Origin: Whitmania pigra
Taxonomy: Eukaryota > Annelida > Clitellata > Hirudinida > Haemopidae
DNA length: 64,000 nucleotides
Direction: 5' to 3'
Assembly (NCBI GenBank): GCA_021613335.1
Contig: JAJTWR010000365.1
Coordinates: forward strand, 1,330,501-1,394,500
Each line of letters opens with the position of its first letter. Positions within the stretch are counted from its first letter, which is position 1. The notes beneath the pieces were generated by a model. That model had not been told where the DNA came from. It searched no databases and saw only the letters and a list, made by a program, of their open reading frames with translations. Positions 1-18,075 of this stretch are shown in pieces. The position numbers and the translations under genes are program-made.

Positions 1-321
1 TCTTAGTCCAAATCATCTCAGTTATGCAACGGACTACAATCAAATAAATAAATAATAAAGATATTCGGATTAAAATTTTTGTCATTGCAAGAGGCAGCCC
101 ATCAGAGGGTTGACCTTTTTTTTACAAAAGTTATGACTACGTGTATAATAAGCGGGTTTTGTAACTGTGTTTGAATAATTTGTTAGAAAAATAATCGTAA
201 TAATGTCTTTCATTTCTTATATTCTGCAATAAATTACATTAACTAATTGCTTTTTTATACAAAATTTAATAGTAACATCTATAACAATAATAACGTTAAC
301 AGGTCACAGTAACTTCATTAC
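1..321. other. Intronic edge of the SLC23 gene
   Basis: AT-rich sequence with no exon resembling the next SLC23 segment on the minus strand. The remaining transporter exons are expected further left. Confidence 0.6.
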
Positions 322-6393
<6,072 letters not shown>

Positions 6394-7600
6394 TCGAAAA
6401 GTTACTTAGGAATACATGTTTCATTTGAAGTACGTTTAAAAAAGGTCTTGTAAACTGGGCGTCGGTAACCGAATAGTAAAGGTTGAGATTTTGATGAGGC
6501 TCGGTTACGAATTCAAATTCTAGGCGCTTTCAAGAGTTTCTAAAACTAAATATTATTGGAAGAACATTGGAAAATCAGATCACAGACTTTGACAAATTTT
6601 TTATGAATATGATAAACTGAATTTTGAATAAATTGAATTTAAGCTCATCAAAATATTACTACCATTATAAAAACATTTTTGGCTTATTTTATTTTAAACT
6701 TTGAATGGACACTATTCAGTTGAATTATCGAATCAATTGTCATATTGCACGAATCTTACTTCAATCAGTGAATTATTCTTGCTAATTATAGCTTGCTTCT
6801 ATTGCTTTTATGTGTTTTTCGTTTTGTTCAATAAAATGTAAGGAAATAAAGATAAAAAATAAAGTTGTCAATTTCTATTTTCTCTCAATTAACATCGCAA
6901 AAGTTGTTATCATTAAATATGTCAGCTAAAAGACAAAGAAGAAAATAAGAAAATATCTTAAATTTGTTGTTATATATGATGAACGCTAGGAATGTGTGCA
7001 TGTATTTTATTAAAGTTCATTTCATAACTATATTAGGACGGTTACGTTAGAGACGTGATATTAGCGAGGCCGGAGTTTGCAGACTCCTGTTATATATATA
7101 AACAATAAACACTCAATAGACAAAACTGAATTGAAAAAAAAACTTTTAATAAATAATTTTTTTTAGTGGAACCGAAAACGAAATTATGTCCTAAATGAAA
7201 AAAAATCAATATTCGGCGTCAAAAACGAAAACGAAATTCGGTCGGTCTCTTTAGCAGCAATTGAATGCCAGATTGATGAGGAAACCAATTGCAAACCAAT
7301 TCATTGAATTTATAAAAGTCTTTGGGCCACACTCTGAATTGTACTCGAAACCTAAATATTTGTGAATCATTGAGTAATTATAATTAAATATTTACCGTTT
7401 ACATCGACTAAATATAAAAAAATTGTACGCAATCAAACTAAAAATATAATATAGGTCATTGTATAACCATATCTAAATTATTGTAATTTAATCTGTAATT
7501 ATTTTTTTATTTATTAATTACGCTGCTAACTTACGTTCTTTACTCATTCTCAAAACAAATTCCTGCATGTAGTATTGCGTTTAACGTATAACTCACATAT
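6394..7600. other. Upstream region of the SLC23 gene, no gene seen
   Basis: AT-rich and non-coding as far as can be read. It should contain the SLC23 promoter and any 5' UTR exon, but no element could be fixed. A weak tRNA-like pattern at about 6450-6530 is too degenerate to call. Confidence 0.5.
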
Positions 7601-8140
7601 ATTATTTTCAAAAAGTTCAAATTGCTCAAAGTTCACCAGATAAATCTCCTCCATGCCGACATCTTCAAGTACAAATTTGATCGCCACATGTTGCCTGCAT
7701 CATTTTGACATTTTGTTCTCAAAAATCTCATCCTTCCATTCTTATAATATTCGCTCATCTCGGAATTATAATACCGCTGTAGGCTAAATCGACTATTAAA
7801 CCAATAATTTGTTTAGGTTTGTAATTTGCCGCTCCATAATTTGTTTATGTCCAACCTATGATACCAGTTCACGGTGACCCGTCAAAACATCCCCGTCAAT
7901 GTATCTTTATAAAAAAAATATTTATATGAGTTGATACATTAACCTAGAACTTATTTCAAATTTGATTAAATGAAATGAGTTTTATGTTTTGATAGTGCTA
8001 TTTTGACGGGGCTATTTAGTCGCCGGGCTATTATGACGGGGTGCCCCAGTTCACATATCTGGTCAATCAAACATTTACTCTTTCAAGCGTCTTCTTAAAC
8101 AACATCTTATTGAATCGCCACAACCTGCAAACCAATAATT
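7600..8140 (+). pseudogene. Old LINE ORF2 3' relic, split by a foldback element
   Basis: Downstream of the insertion, one frame reads YSFKRLLKQHLIESP, close to the C-terminal end typical of CR1/L2-like ORF2 proteins; compare FKRHLKTHLF in the fragment at 40611-41068. Upstream, degenerate frames hint at the preceding region. The copy is full of stops and is interrupted at 7873-8045. Confidence 0.35.
7873..8045. mobile_element. Foldback/MITE element, copy A (173 bp)
   Basis: The left end reads GGTGACCCGTCAAAA and the right end, reverse-complemented, GGCACCCCGTCATAA. Both arms are made of the GACGGGGCTA / CGCCGGGCTA type units seen in copy B at 37066-38049. A perfect 9-bp target duplication CCAGTTCAC flanks it (7864-7872 and 8046-8054). 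There is no coding capacity. Confidence 0.8.
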
Positions 8141-10891
8141 CAGCAATCATTTCTTTCGCTTTTTGAAATTACTGTAATTGGACATTCGGCAGCGGGAGAT
8201 TTTCCCTTTAGGATTTTTCCTGTTCATTGTCGATGTTGTATAATTTTTGAAAGTTCAAATAAATTAAGAAAAATTAATAAATAAATTAAAAAAATATTGT
8301 GTCTTAAATTAAATTAGAAGTTCAGCTAAATTGCGTGTTGTCAACCCATGACTAAACTGTTCAACAATTAGAATTGCAACAATTAAGCCTTTCCAACCAG
8401 TCTAGCTTAAGTATGTTAAATTTGGGATCAAATATTTAAAAAAATATCATAATTAATCTTAAAATCGTAAATTTATACTACTAAATTCCTGGTCATCATT
8501 ATCATTATCATAATTCTTATTATTAAGGACATTCTATTATAATATTTAATCAAAAAGAATTTACCAATTATATTATATAATTATTATATAATTTCAAATT
8601 AATATATTAGATATCTTAAAATATGTTACTCTTAGCTTATAATTGTGATGTTATTGCTACAAATTTAAGAATTATTATTTTTCAATGCATTATATTTGAT
8701 CTCAATTACATTATTTTGTTGCATTCTTAATATTATATATCACATGTAAAATCAGATTTTGATAGTTGCCAATTAAAGAAAGTTACGGAGCAAACCTTAC
8801 ACAATTAGAAATTTTTATAAAATATTTAAATTATTACAAAAATAAGCAAAAGTTTGACCAAAACATAAAATTTTTCTATGCATAAAAAATGCAAAATGTA
8901 AAGGAAAGTTTAACTCACATTTTATTAACTTTTAAGTTACTTCACGAATAAATTTTGTTTAAAACTTGCCAGCGCATGTCCAGATGTAAGCGTGCAGCTA
9001 ATACATTAATTTTAAGATGTGTCGAGTGCAGTCGATGTTACCCAATCAATAGTTGAGTCAAGATAAGAATTTTTATATTTTTGATTGAATTTGTAAGTCT
9101 TTCAAATAGTTACAACCAAAATTGGTTAAAGCGAATCGTTTTTGTAATTAAAATTATCAACAATATCTTTATTATTATCAAACTATTATTAAATTAATTT
9201 TTATTCTAAAATTTAATTAAATCATTCAATCCTTTGGTGGATGTTCTGAGGACTGTTAGAGTCTTGAGGCTTTTTGCACATATATCTTGTTAAAACTTTT
9301 ACCATTTCATTCAGCAGCAGTGAGTGGCCAAACAAAATTTAGGGTCCCTAGGCAGAGCAGCCATAGGCTCTTAAGTTATGTCAACTTGGTAATGGATAAG
9401 CAAAACAGTTTTAAAAGCACAGGCAGGTCCAAAAAATCATGCCGGGCCCCTGAGTGCTCCTCCTCGCTCCCTTTCTAAGGCCATGATTACAACACTTATT
9501 ATTATATCAAATATTCAACATCAGTTGAATTAGCTAATTACATATTTTATTTAAATATTTAATAAAATGAGAACTAGTTGAATGATAAGTTCACAACTAT
9601 TAATTAATTTCTTTTAATTACTTAGCTCTAATAATGACATGATTAATAGCTAATAAGTTTAATTTAATAAATTAAATGTAAATAATAGTCGTCAGAAAAT
9701 GGTTCATGGGTAATCACGTTTAAGAAAAAGCGGAGACAAAATGGACGATAACGAGCATTGTTGAAATGCCGATGTTTACGCGAGGAAAATTTTTGTCGGT
9801 GTTTGAAAGAAAAGAAAACCTTGTTTTGAAAACATTTTCTGTCGTTAAAAATACGTTTTTTGTTGAAAATGTTGTGAAGAATTATTTTTTGGACCTAATT
9901 TGTTACGTTCCTCGTAATCAAGTGGTTAAAAATTATTCTTTGCACTGGAATCGATTTAATAACATAATCTAATTAATTTTAAAATTACGCAATACTTATT
10001 TACGTTATATTTTTTAACATTTCATGAATTTGGTAATTGCTTTGTTTTAATATTTAACATTTTCAGGTATTTATTTTTTTACTTCAGCAAAATGTTCGTA
10101 ATCAAAATTGGATTCTGACAAAAAAGAAAAGCATTTAATTTTAAAATTGCCTAAAGGGTATGAAAGTTATGAATAGAATGAAATATAACGAAACATTAAC
10201 TCGTCAGTAATTAATTTCATTATGGCATATTTCAGTTACATAGGAAAGGTTATTAATACCATGGCATTCTGAAAAATCATTGTGCAAAAATTCATCGCTG
10301 GAAAATTCATTCTTAAAAGTGATTATTAGAGCTTCACTTCCAAGATTCTGATTAAAGCATGTAATAGATAAAAAATGATTGATGTAATAAATAAATTAAT
10401 TTTCAAATTCAGATTAGCAAATAATTCATGATCTCTCGCTGTAAATGAAGTTGGAATATTCACAATATCCCCGAAAACCATATTTTTCACCAGCCATGTT
10501 GCTTAAAATGCAAAATATAGATTATTAATATTAATAAAATCAAATCGATTGCAAGATATCATTTATAAATGCATCAATTTATTAGAATAAATTTGTATTA
10601 AAATAAAAATGCATGCAGAAAGAAAATAAAAGTAAATAAAGGTCACTTCAAAATTTGTCTCAAGTGACTCATTCAGTGGATATTACAATTTTAAAGTTGT
10701 AATTATTTACTAGTATTAAAATATGAAGCAAACATTTTAAAAGTTTAATTAAGAAATTACTATTTATCATTACTGAATCACAAATTTATTAAATTTCTGA
10801 GAACAAGGCAAATAATGAAAATCAGGTAACTAATAAAAATATGACGTGATAGAATTTTGTATTACATTCTTAAGTAACAATCTTAGATTGA

Positions 10892-10895
<4 letters not shown>
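8141..10895. other. Intergenic AT-rich stretch, no gene seen
   Basis: Between the SLC23 start and the receptor's 3' end. Short open frames (for example at 9287-9478 and 9766-9972) have AT-driven composition, no domain and no splice support. Confidence 0.5.
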
Positions 10896-11196
<301 letters not shown>

Positions 11197-11798
11197 AGAA
11201 ATAATTTCTAAGGCAGCAACGGAATTTCTCATTGAATGAGTTTGTATCACAATACCGTATAAATACACAAACATTCATGTACAAAAGACACTAAACATTA
11301 ACATTTAATCTAAGACTTAAATCATTTAAAGCTAAATAGAGCTAAATATTCTGATGTCATAACAAATTATGGTTACAAATAAATAATTACATTATTTATA
11401 ACATTAACACAAACAGTTGGGCTTTCAAGAAAATTAAACTTTAGAAAAAGAAACTTACTTTATCATTTGGGCTAATTTCATATGAAAGCTTCGAATATGT
11501 AGTCAAATTTGCACAATTTAAGAAGACAAAAAGTGTTTTAATAATGAATTAAATTGGAAAAAAATAACCACACATGATTTTGAAAATCATTGCTGTAAAA
11601 CAAAAACTAGTATTGTTCGAAACAGTTATAATATTAATAATATTAAAATTAAAGCGCTATTTAAAAAACTAGATAAATTAAAACACCCAATAATAATAAT
11701 AATAATAATAACCATGATAAACAATGTCTCACAATCTCGTGGCAGAAAACCACGAAAAACGCAATTCATAATGACGAACACAAGACAAAAGGAGAGAC

Positions 11799-12826
11799 TC
11801 AATCGAAAATGTGAGGAGCAGAGAAGAATATGCCAAAGGTTCCTGCCACAAAGTAAACACTGCAGATCCAGAAGCACAGCCTGTCTATGACCATAGCTGC
11901 AAACTTCCAATCATTTGTTTCCTCAGAAGATTTCGAATCATCTTTGATCTTTCTCGTGATGAACCGAATCTCGTTGAGTATGAGCAGGATTTCGTTCCTT
12001 ATCATTGCCAGACCTATTGAACATTAATAATAGTTAATTGTTAATAAGTTAATAACTGAAGAAGTAACATTAATTTACAATACATAATTAAGATTAGTGA
12101 AAGATCAAAGTATTAATTGATTTTTTTAAATTAACAAGTTTAACTTAATCATATAATCAATAATTTTAATTAATTATTTATTAATACTAATAAATTTCAT
12201 TTTTTACCCACCCGTTCCATCTTCTTCATCGGGTCCTCTGTTGTGTCTGAAGTAAAGCTTGTTTAGTTGTATGGTGTTGTCGATGTCTTCAACGTTGGCC
12301 AGAAGACTCAACGAAGGAGGAACTCGTCCCTCAAGTTCTCTGACGCTGGCTTTCCTCAAGAGCCTCTCCAGGGTCAACTCTTTACCTGGCCGAGACATCC
12401 GGAGAATCCATGCCAGCCATTCGCATATGACGGTTCGCACCTTTTGAAATAATGAAAATCCAGTGATTATTTGTACTCGCATTAATATAAATCACAAAAA
12501 TAATTAATTCAAAGTTACTTTAAACATTTAAATATCGCAAAAATTGTTGCAGAAAAAGTTGACGCTTTGTTACTACTCCAATCATAGGAGTATTTTAAAA
12601 ATAAAATGTAAATAAAAAGTTAATAAATTAAAACTTTTTACAAAATCTTGAATGTTTTAAGTTAGTAGAAAAAGAGAAAGTTAGATGTCGAAATGGATGA
12701 CTTTCAATCGACTCACCCAGACAGGCATCTTGCACATGTCAGGTGTGCTGTGGTGAAAGTGGAGGACAACCACTGTCATGATGACTGACACCGTCGACAT
12801 GATCATCACCAAGGCAAAGTACACAC
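11799..12826 (-). CDS. nAChR exons for TM3, cytoplasmic loop and TM4
   Basis: Exons 12826-12717 (TM3: [20 protein letters not shown], then [13 protein letters not shown]), 12440-12212 (start of the loop: [14 protein letters not shown]; then a charged region ending DEEDGTG) and 12013-11799 ([30 protein letters not shown]4, and the extreme C-terminus SAPHIFD). The donor G|GTGGGT at 12212 was chosen over GTAAAA because only it keeps the phase. Confidence 0.93.
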
Positions 12827-15800
12827 CTGGAACAAGCAACGAAAAACTTGATTGAGAACAAAAAATTGATCGAGTTTAACGAATGTTTGCTGTTTTCTGT
12901 TGATTTTCAAATGGTCATAAATGAGTTAACTCTTTACATGTAGAATTTACATGTGTAAGTAGTTGGTCAAATGAATTTAATATCAAAATATCGTTGATGT
13001 TGTGATGGCTGTATTAAGCATGTTTATTAAATAATTAATAATATCGTTAAATTATAAAGTACATTATTCAACAAATTACCAACCAACTATGGGAACTGCC
13101 ATTGATGTGGGTGGTACCATTTCGGCTACAATCATTTGGAAGACACTGAGTGATAGAAGAATTGTAACGCCTATGAACAGAATAATAACAATTTATCAAT
13201 TATCGAATTCGTAAATTTGAAAATAAATATTTCATTCGTATATAATTATCTAAATAGTGAATTCAAAATTATCTAACAAATTTAATTTTATTTTGTCAAC
13301 TTAATGATTAAACGTATTTCTAAAAAAACACGAAAAAAACGCACTTGTACAGTTACTAATATTTAAGTAATTTTGCGTCATAAAATTTTACAAAAATTGT
13401 GCTATAAAATAAAAAATATGTATACATAACATATAAATATATAAATTATAAATTGTAAATTTATATTTTTTAAATCATAAAACTGGAAAAAAACTGAGTA
13501 TTTTTGATTCAGTGAGTGGAATCATTGCTCAAGCCACGCTTGCGATGAACTCAATCGACTTATACATCGTAGCAGAAAAAAAACTATGTTCATCGCTAAA
13601 CCACTGAAGCGACTGCTACTCTGAAAATAAATATTTCATCTCACAACACAAGTGCTAGGCGGTTGCTCAACAATCTCTAGCTTTGATGCAACAGTGTCGC
13701 GTTCGATTCCTGTTTTGTGCTTTTTTATAAAGCACTTCAGCGGGAGTTGGCAGGAGAAACGATGGTTAGACACGCAAAGGTTTATCATTTCTTAAAATTA
13801 TTAATTTTTTATTGTCGTTTATAACAGTTATTATTATATTAAGAATATTGTAATAATTCAGATTATCATTGCATTTTAATTGAGAATTGTACAAGCATTA
13901 TTACTTATTCATCACAATCAACGCGTAGATGTTATCTTAAGCTATTCAGACATTCAGATGCATTTCACAAATATCATTTAATGATCTTTCTACATACCTA
14001 GTCCTATTTTTTCGCCGGCGTCTGGTGGCAAAATGAAGGTTAGGAGAGAAAGCAGGGAGATGAGGGCACAAGGAATGATCAAGTTGAAGCCGTAGTAAAG
14101 GGTCCTTCTTCTGATGTGGAGGATGAAAGTGATGTCAAGGTAGGTTGAATTTGGGCAACACTCGTATTTCACCTCGTTGCGTTCTGCCGGTGCTTCTGAA
14201 ATTTAAAAAAAAATAATTATTACTATTTCTGAGACTTTCATTTTAAAACTTCATGATTGCTTAAATGTTGGAACAAAGTTACTTAATCTATGCCAGTTGG
14301 ATAACACATTCGTTTATCTAGCATTTTATGAATACCTTTCTGTCTGTACTTATTCAAAGACCAGAGGACATAAAAGAAAATTGATGACAAGAATGGCCCA
14401 CAAAGATTGCAGAAAGTTTTTTTTTGTAACAGAGTGGTTCAGGAATGAAACAGTTTGCCTAATCCCCGTTCCATGTGGCGCTCTCTTCACAAACTACTTC
14501 ACAGCCATCCTCCTCAATATTATACAGAGGATGAGTGCTCAAACTTGGTCAATTCTTTTAACTCTTTTTTCATCTCGAAGATTACCAAAATCCACAAATC
14601 AATCGCCAATACCCTCGCTTCAGCAACCATCTCATCTTTTCCAGCCAGGCAATTTTCAGGCATCCCAATCTCAGACCTAAAATTCCTTCCCTTTCTAAAA
14701 AAGCCAAGCATCGATCCAAGCTTGCCTACCAATTACAGACCCATCTCCAACCTTTCTACCATGTCAAAACTGCTAGAAAGACTCATTCTCTCCTCATATC
14801 ACAGCATCCTCTAACTTATCTTTTCTCCAATCTGCCTACAGACCTGGTTTCTCTAATGAAACAGCCCTTTCACCCATCTTCAACAATCTCACCGACATCT
14901 GTGGCAAGGGCAATTGTGCTGTGATGGTCGGACTGCCTTTGATACCATAAACCATGAGATATTGTTGGAGAGACTTCAGTCTGACTTCGGAATCGATGGC
15001 CTTGCACTCTCCTGGCTACGATCTTACCTTTCTAACAGAACCCAATATGTAAAACTAGGCGATCACTCCTCCCCTCCAGTTGAACAACTTGCCGGTGTTC
15101 GTCAAGGCTCTGCCTTGGGACCTTTGCTTTTCCCAACCTATACTTCACCTTTGTCTAACATTATTCTTAACTTCAACATATCCTTCCATCAATAGGCCGA
15201 TGACACAAGTCTTTGCTCTATTCTTTCCAGCCATAACATCTTAGATCAACTCGAGAATTTGAGGAAGTGCACGGATGCCATCAATGATTGGCATCTCGTT
15301 AACTTTCTCCAACTGAATCCTCAGAAATCTGAAATTATGTTTATTGGCACACCCACTCGCCTCAAAACTCTGTCGCCTCCTCTTTCTATAAGCATCGCTG
15401 GCACCCTTCTTCCTTCCTCTACTACCCTCAAGCTCCTCGGTGTTATTTTTGATCCACACCTCACCTTTAAAGAACATTCCGCTTCTATTATAAAATCCTG
15501 CAATCATCTCATCTGGGCTATCCGGCAAATTGTTTGCCAATAAAATTTACAGTTTAGACTAAAAAGTCAATGTTCGAGTTTATTTTTGGTTTGTTTTTTG
15601 TTTCGAATTTGTCGGGAAGAGAGACATTTGCACCTTGCTTGTAATTTGTACCCTCTGTTCCAGCGAGGGGCCCTTAGCCCCTGCTGATTTTTTCTAATAA
15701 TAACAATATTAATAATAATGTTACGCATAGTATGTTAGTATATTAGATAGCTAGAAAATTCATTACGTAACTGTTAAAATAATTAAATCAATTAGCTTAT

Positions 15801-17915
15801 TAATGTATTTAAGCCATTTTAACGTGTTAACCTAATAACGTATTTAGCGCCTTACGAATAGCATAAATGACGTTGATTCATTTACTTAGCACCTTCTTTT
15901 AAGGCGTCAGTGAAGACTCGAGATAATTGACGAACACAAACGCTTCAACAAATATACTACAATGTTACAAGCAAACTACTTGCATGAATAGGTTAAGTGA
16001 TTTCAACGATATTTCAATTAGCTTGCTAAATATGAATATTATATTTATTGTATTTCTTAATCAAGAATTATAATGAATGTAATCTAGTTATGTAATTCTT
16101 TTATTCCAAGCTTATAAAACCAAAACTGAATTTTGTCTTTTATTAAATTTCATGTAACTAGCAAAATACAAATACTTTATAATTTTTTATTATTATTGCT
16201 GATTAATTTTTTGTGACTAATCCTTTCCCGGTAAAATAAATCAGTTATTCATGGGAAAACTTTTAGAAAATATATAATTATTTAAAAATTAAAAATATAA
16301 TTATAACTATTTTACTTCTACAGTATTACAAACAAAACATAGTTCTCTACCGATGAGAATCCATTCACCACTCTCCTGGTAAGTCCCCAGCTCCATGGTT
16401 TGGTACAAACTGGTCAGATTGATTTGACTTCCGTCGTAGGTCCACGATCCGAACTTCATTCTGCACCACTGGTCGTCAAAAGGGAACCATTTGATGTCGA
16501 TTGAGCAGGAAGAGATGTACAAACCGAGTGGGATCCAAGTGCAATTTCCATCGCTTTCCACCACAACATTGGTCGGATACTTGCTGTCTATGTCCTCATC
16601 TGCGCTGTTTCATGGGCATCAAACGTTACAGGTGGTAGCTACAGCTGTTAAGCTTATCCGCTGGTCGGCTGATGGTTTGCTATGAATCTTGCAGATTTAT
16701 TTCGATCGTTTATTTTATTTTTGTGTAATTAACGAATGACAAAATTATTCTTTTGGTGATTAAGCTGGAACATTTGATGTACTATGTATTCCGTGCTGTT
16801 TAAAAATTAGATAGACGTTAACTACAGCTTCTTAGTATTTTTAATGCTGCATGGATTTATTATCGAAAAAACATTACAAAGAGCAATTTCTTGTCCTGTC
16901 ATGTTGCATTTTTAAAACTGTTACTTTGAATTTTTAAATAAATATATTGCATGCTTATTTGCGAAAACAAAATCTATAAAAATTGAAATAGCTGCAAGAG
17001 CATTCTCCAGCTTGTCCAACACTAATCTACTTGTAAAGATTATATTAGTAACAAGTAATTATGGAAAATGAGAAAGAGACCTGTTGTAGAGCAGAATGTC
17101 AGGTGTCCAAACTGTTTTCCATGGAAGTCTGACAGCTGTAACTCCTCCGTATTCGGCGGGATTCCACTTCAAGTTCCAATCCTGCCATTTCTTAAAAAAA
17201 AAAGAAATGCACTTTTTAAGGCGCATTATATGAATGCCATTTATACCGTGTTATTTCGTTTTATATCTAATGCACTGCTCGATCAATGTTAACACATCAT
17301 TTAAACGATTAAGTTTTCGTTTTGTTAGCGTGTTGTTTTTCAGTTATAACGAAATAAAATTATTAATTAAATAATAATTAATCCTTATTAAAACAAATTT
17401 TAAAATTCAGCAAATTAGTTTTCATTATAATTGACAAATATTCGGCAATCTTCAATTTTTTTCCTCTCCTTTCTTTATAACCAGTACGCTCTTTGTAGTT
17501 TAATACAAGTCTCGATGTCAAATTATCCGCATTAATTAATTAATATAACTTATCATTAAAATACAGTTTATTTTTTAAAATAATTGTACAAATATTATTG
17601 TAACTGATATATCCACTGACGTAATGGAGCCAGATATTTGTGTGCAACATTTCATTTTTTTCATCCTGCAGATAAAAGTGAACTCATTTATTAGTCTCAA
17701 CCAAATATATTTTTTAATATTTAATAATAAATAATGAATACTGAATAAAAACTATTTATAACTACTAACCACGTCAATAATTTGTTGGAGAGAAACTCCA
17801 AACTTGACCTCCAGACTTTCACTTTCAAATTCAACGGGTCTGCTCAAAGGGTTGTAATTTCTCTGGGTGAAGATGTGAGTTATCAAACGGTCTTCATGGA
17901 CGCCGCTGTAAACGC
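11799..17915 (-). CDS. Nicotinic acetylcholine receptor alpha-type subunit (alpha7-like), 9 clear exons
   Basis: The protein is a pentameric cys-loop ligand-gated cation channel subunit. Exons in coding order: 17915-17770, 17665-17621, 17190-17081, 16604-16351, 14195-13998, 13170-13084, 12826-12717, 12440-12212 and 12013-11799, with the stop TGA at 11801-11799. Phases agree throughout, giving about 464 codons after the signal peptide. Agonist-site features seen: WTPDILLYN (loop A), GSWTY (loop B), and the vicinal cysteines of YECCPNSTY (loop C), which define an alpha subunit. The cys-loop is [17 protein letters not shown]2 begins [14 protein letters not shown], with the -1' glutamate expected for cation selectivity. 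The TM3-TM4 loop is short. The 45-bp exon DEKNEML...WLHY matches the conserved 45-bp exon of alpha7-type genes. Confidence 0.95.
13084..14195 (-). CDS. nAChR exons for loop C, TM1 and TM2
   Basis: Exons 14195-13998 and 13170-13084. They encode [18 protein letters not shown], the pre-TM1 [15 protein letters not shown], the intracellular [11 protein letters not shown] and most of TM2 ([20 protein letters not shown]). The TM2 end and the residues facing the pore are intact. The codon split across GGACTAG|GC gives the conserved glycine. Confidence 0.94.
13600..13760 (+). repeat. Degenerate tRNA-type SINE candidate
   Basis: GCGTTCGATTCCTG resembles a polymerase III B box, preceded by a GGCGGT...CAACAGTGTCG context shared with the clearer SINE copies at 41117-41290 and 35085-35215. 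It lies in a receptor intron. Confidence 0.3.
14455..15725 (+). pseudogene. CR1/L2-like LINE ORF2 fragment (reverse transcriptase)
   Basis: This lies antisense inside the receptor intron. Frames resemble the reverse transcriptase of jockey-superfamily LINEs: [19 protein letters not shown], then (after a frame change) [75 protein letters not shown] and [12 protein letters not shown]. The copy is dead: several frame changes, an apparent deletion between SDLKFLPF and LKKPSIDP, and a TAG in place of the tyrosine codon of the catalytic YADD. It ends around 15725 in a TAA-rich tail. It shares long near-identical stretches with the minus-strand copy at 40611-41068, so both belong to one family. Confidence 0.85.
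16351..17915 (-). CDS. nAChR extracellular-domain exons
   Basis: Exons 17915-17770 ([11 protein letters not shown]...[12 protein letters not shown]), 17665-17621 (45 bp), 17190-17081 ([15 protein letters not shown]...WTPDILLYN) and 16604-16351 ([16 protein letters not shown] to GEWILIE). The last is a single 254-bp exon covering loop E, the cys-loop and loop B, a region divided between two exons in vertebrate CHRNA7. The mature N-terminus begins near 17915, with a phase-1 join to an upstream signal-peptide exon. Confidence 0.94.
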
Positions 17916-17937
17916 CTGAGAATGAAAATAATCATAT

Positions 17938-18075
<138 letters not shown>

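Noticed and set aside
1..60. Possible next SLC23 exon on the minus strand after an AG near position 33
   Set aside because: The phase-compatible reading does not resemble the family's next segment.
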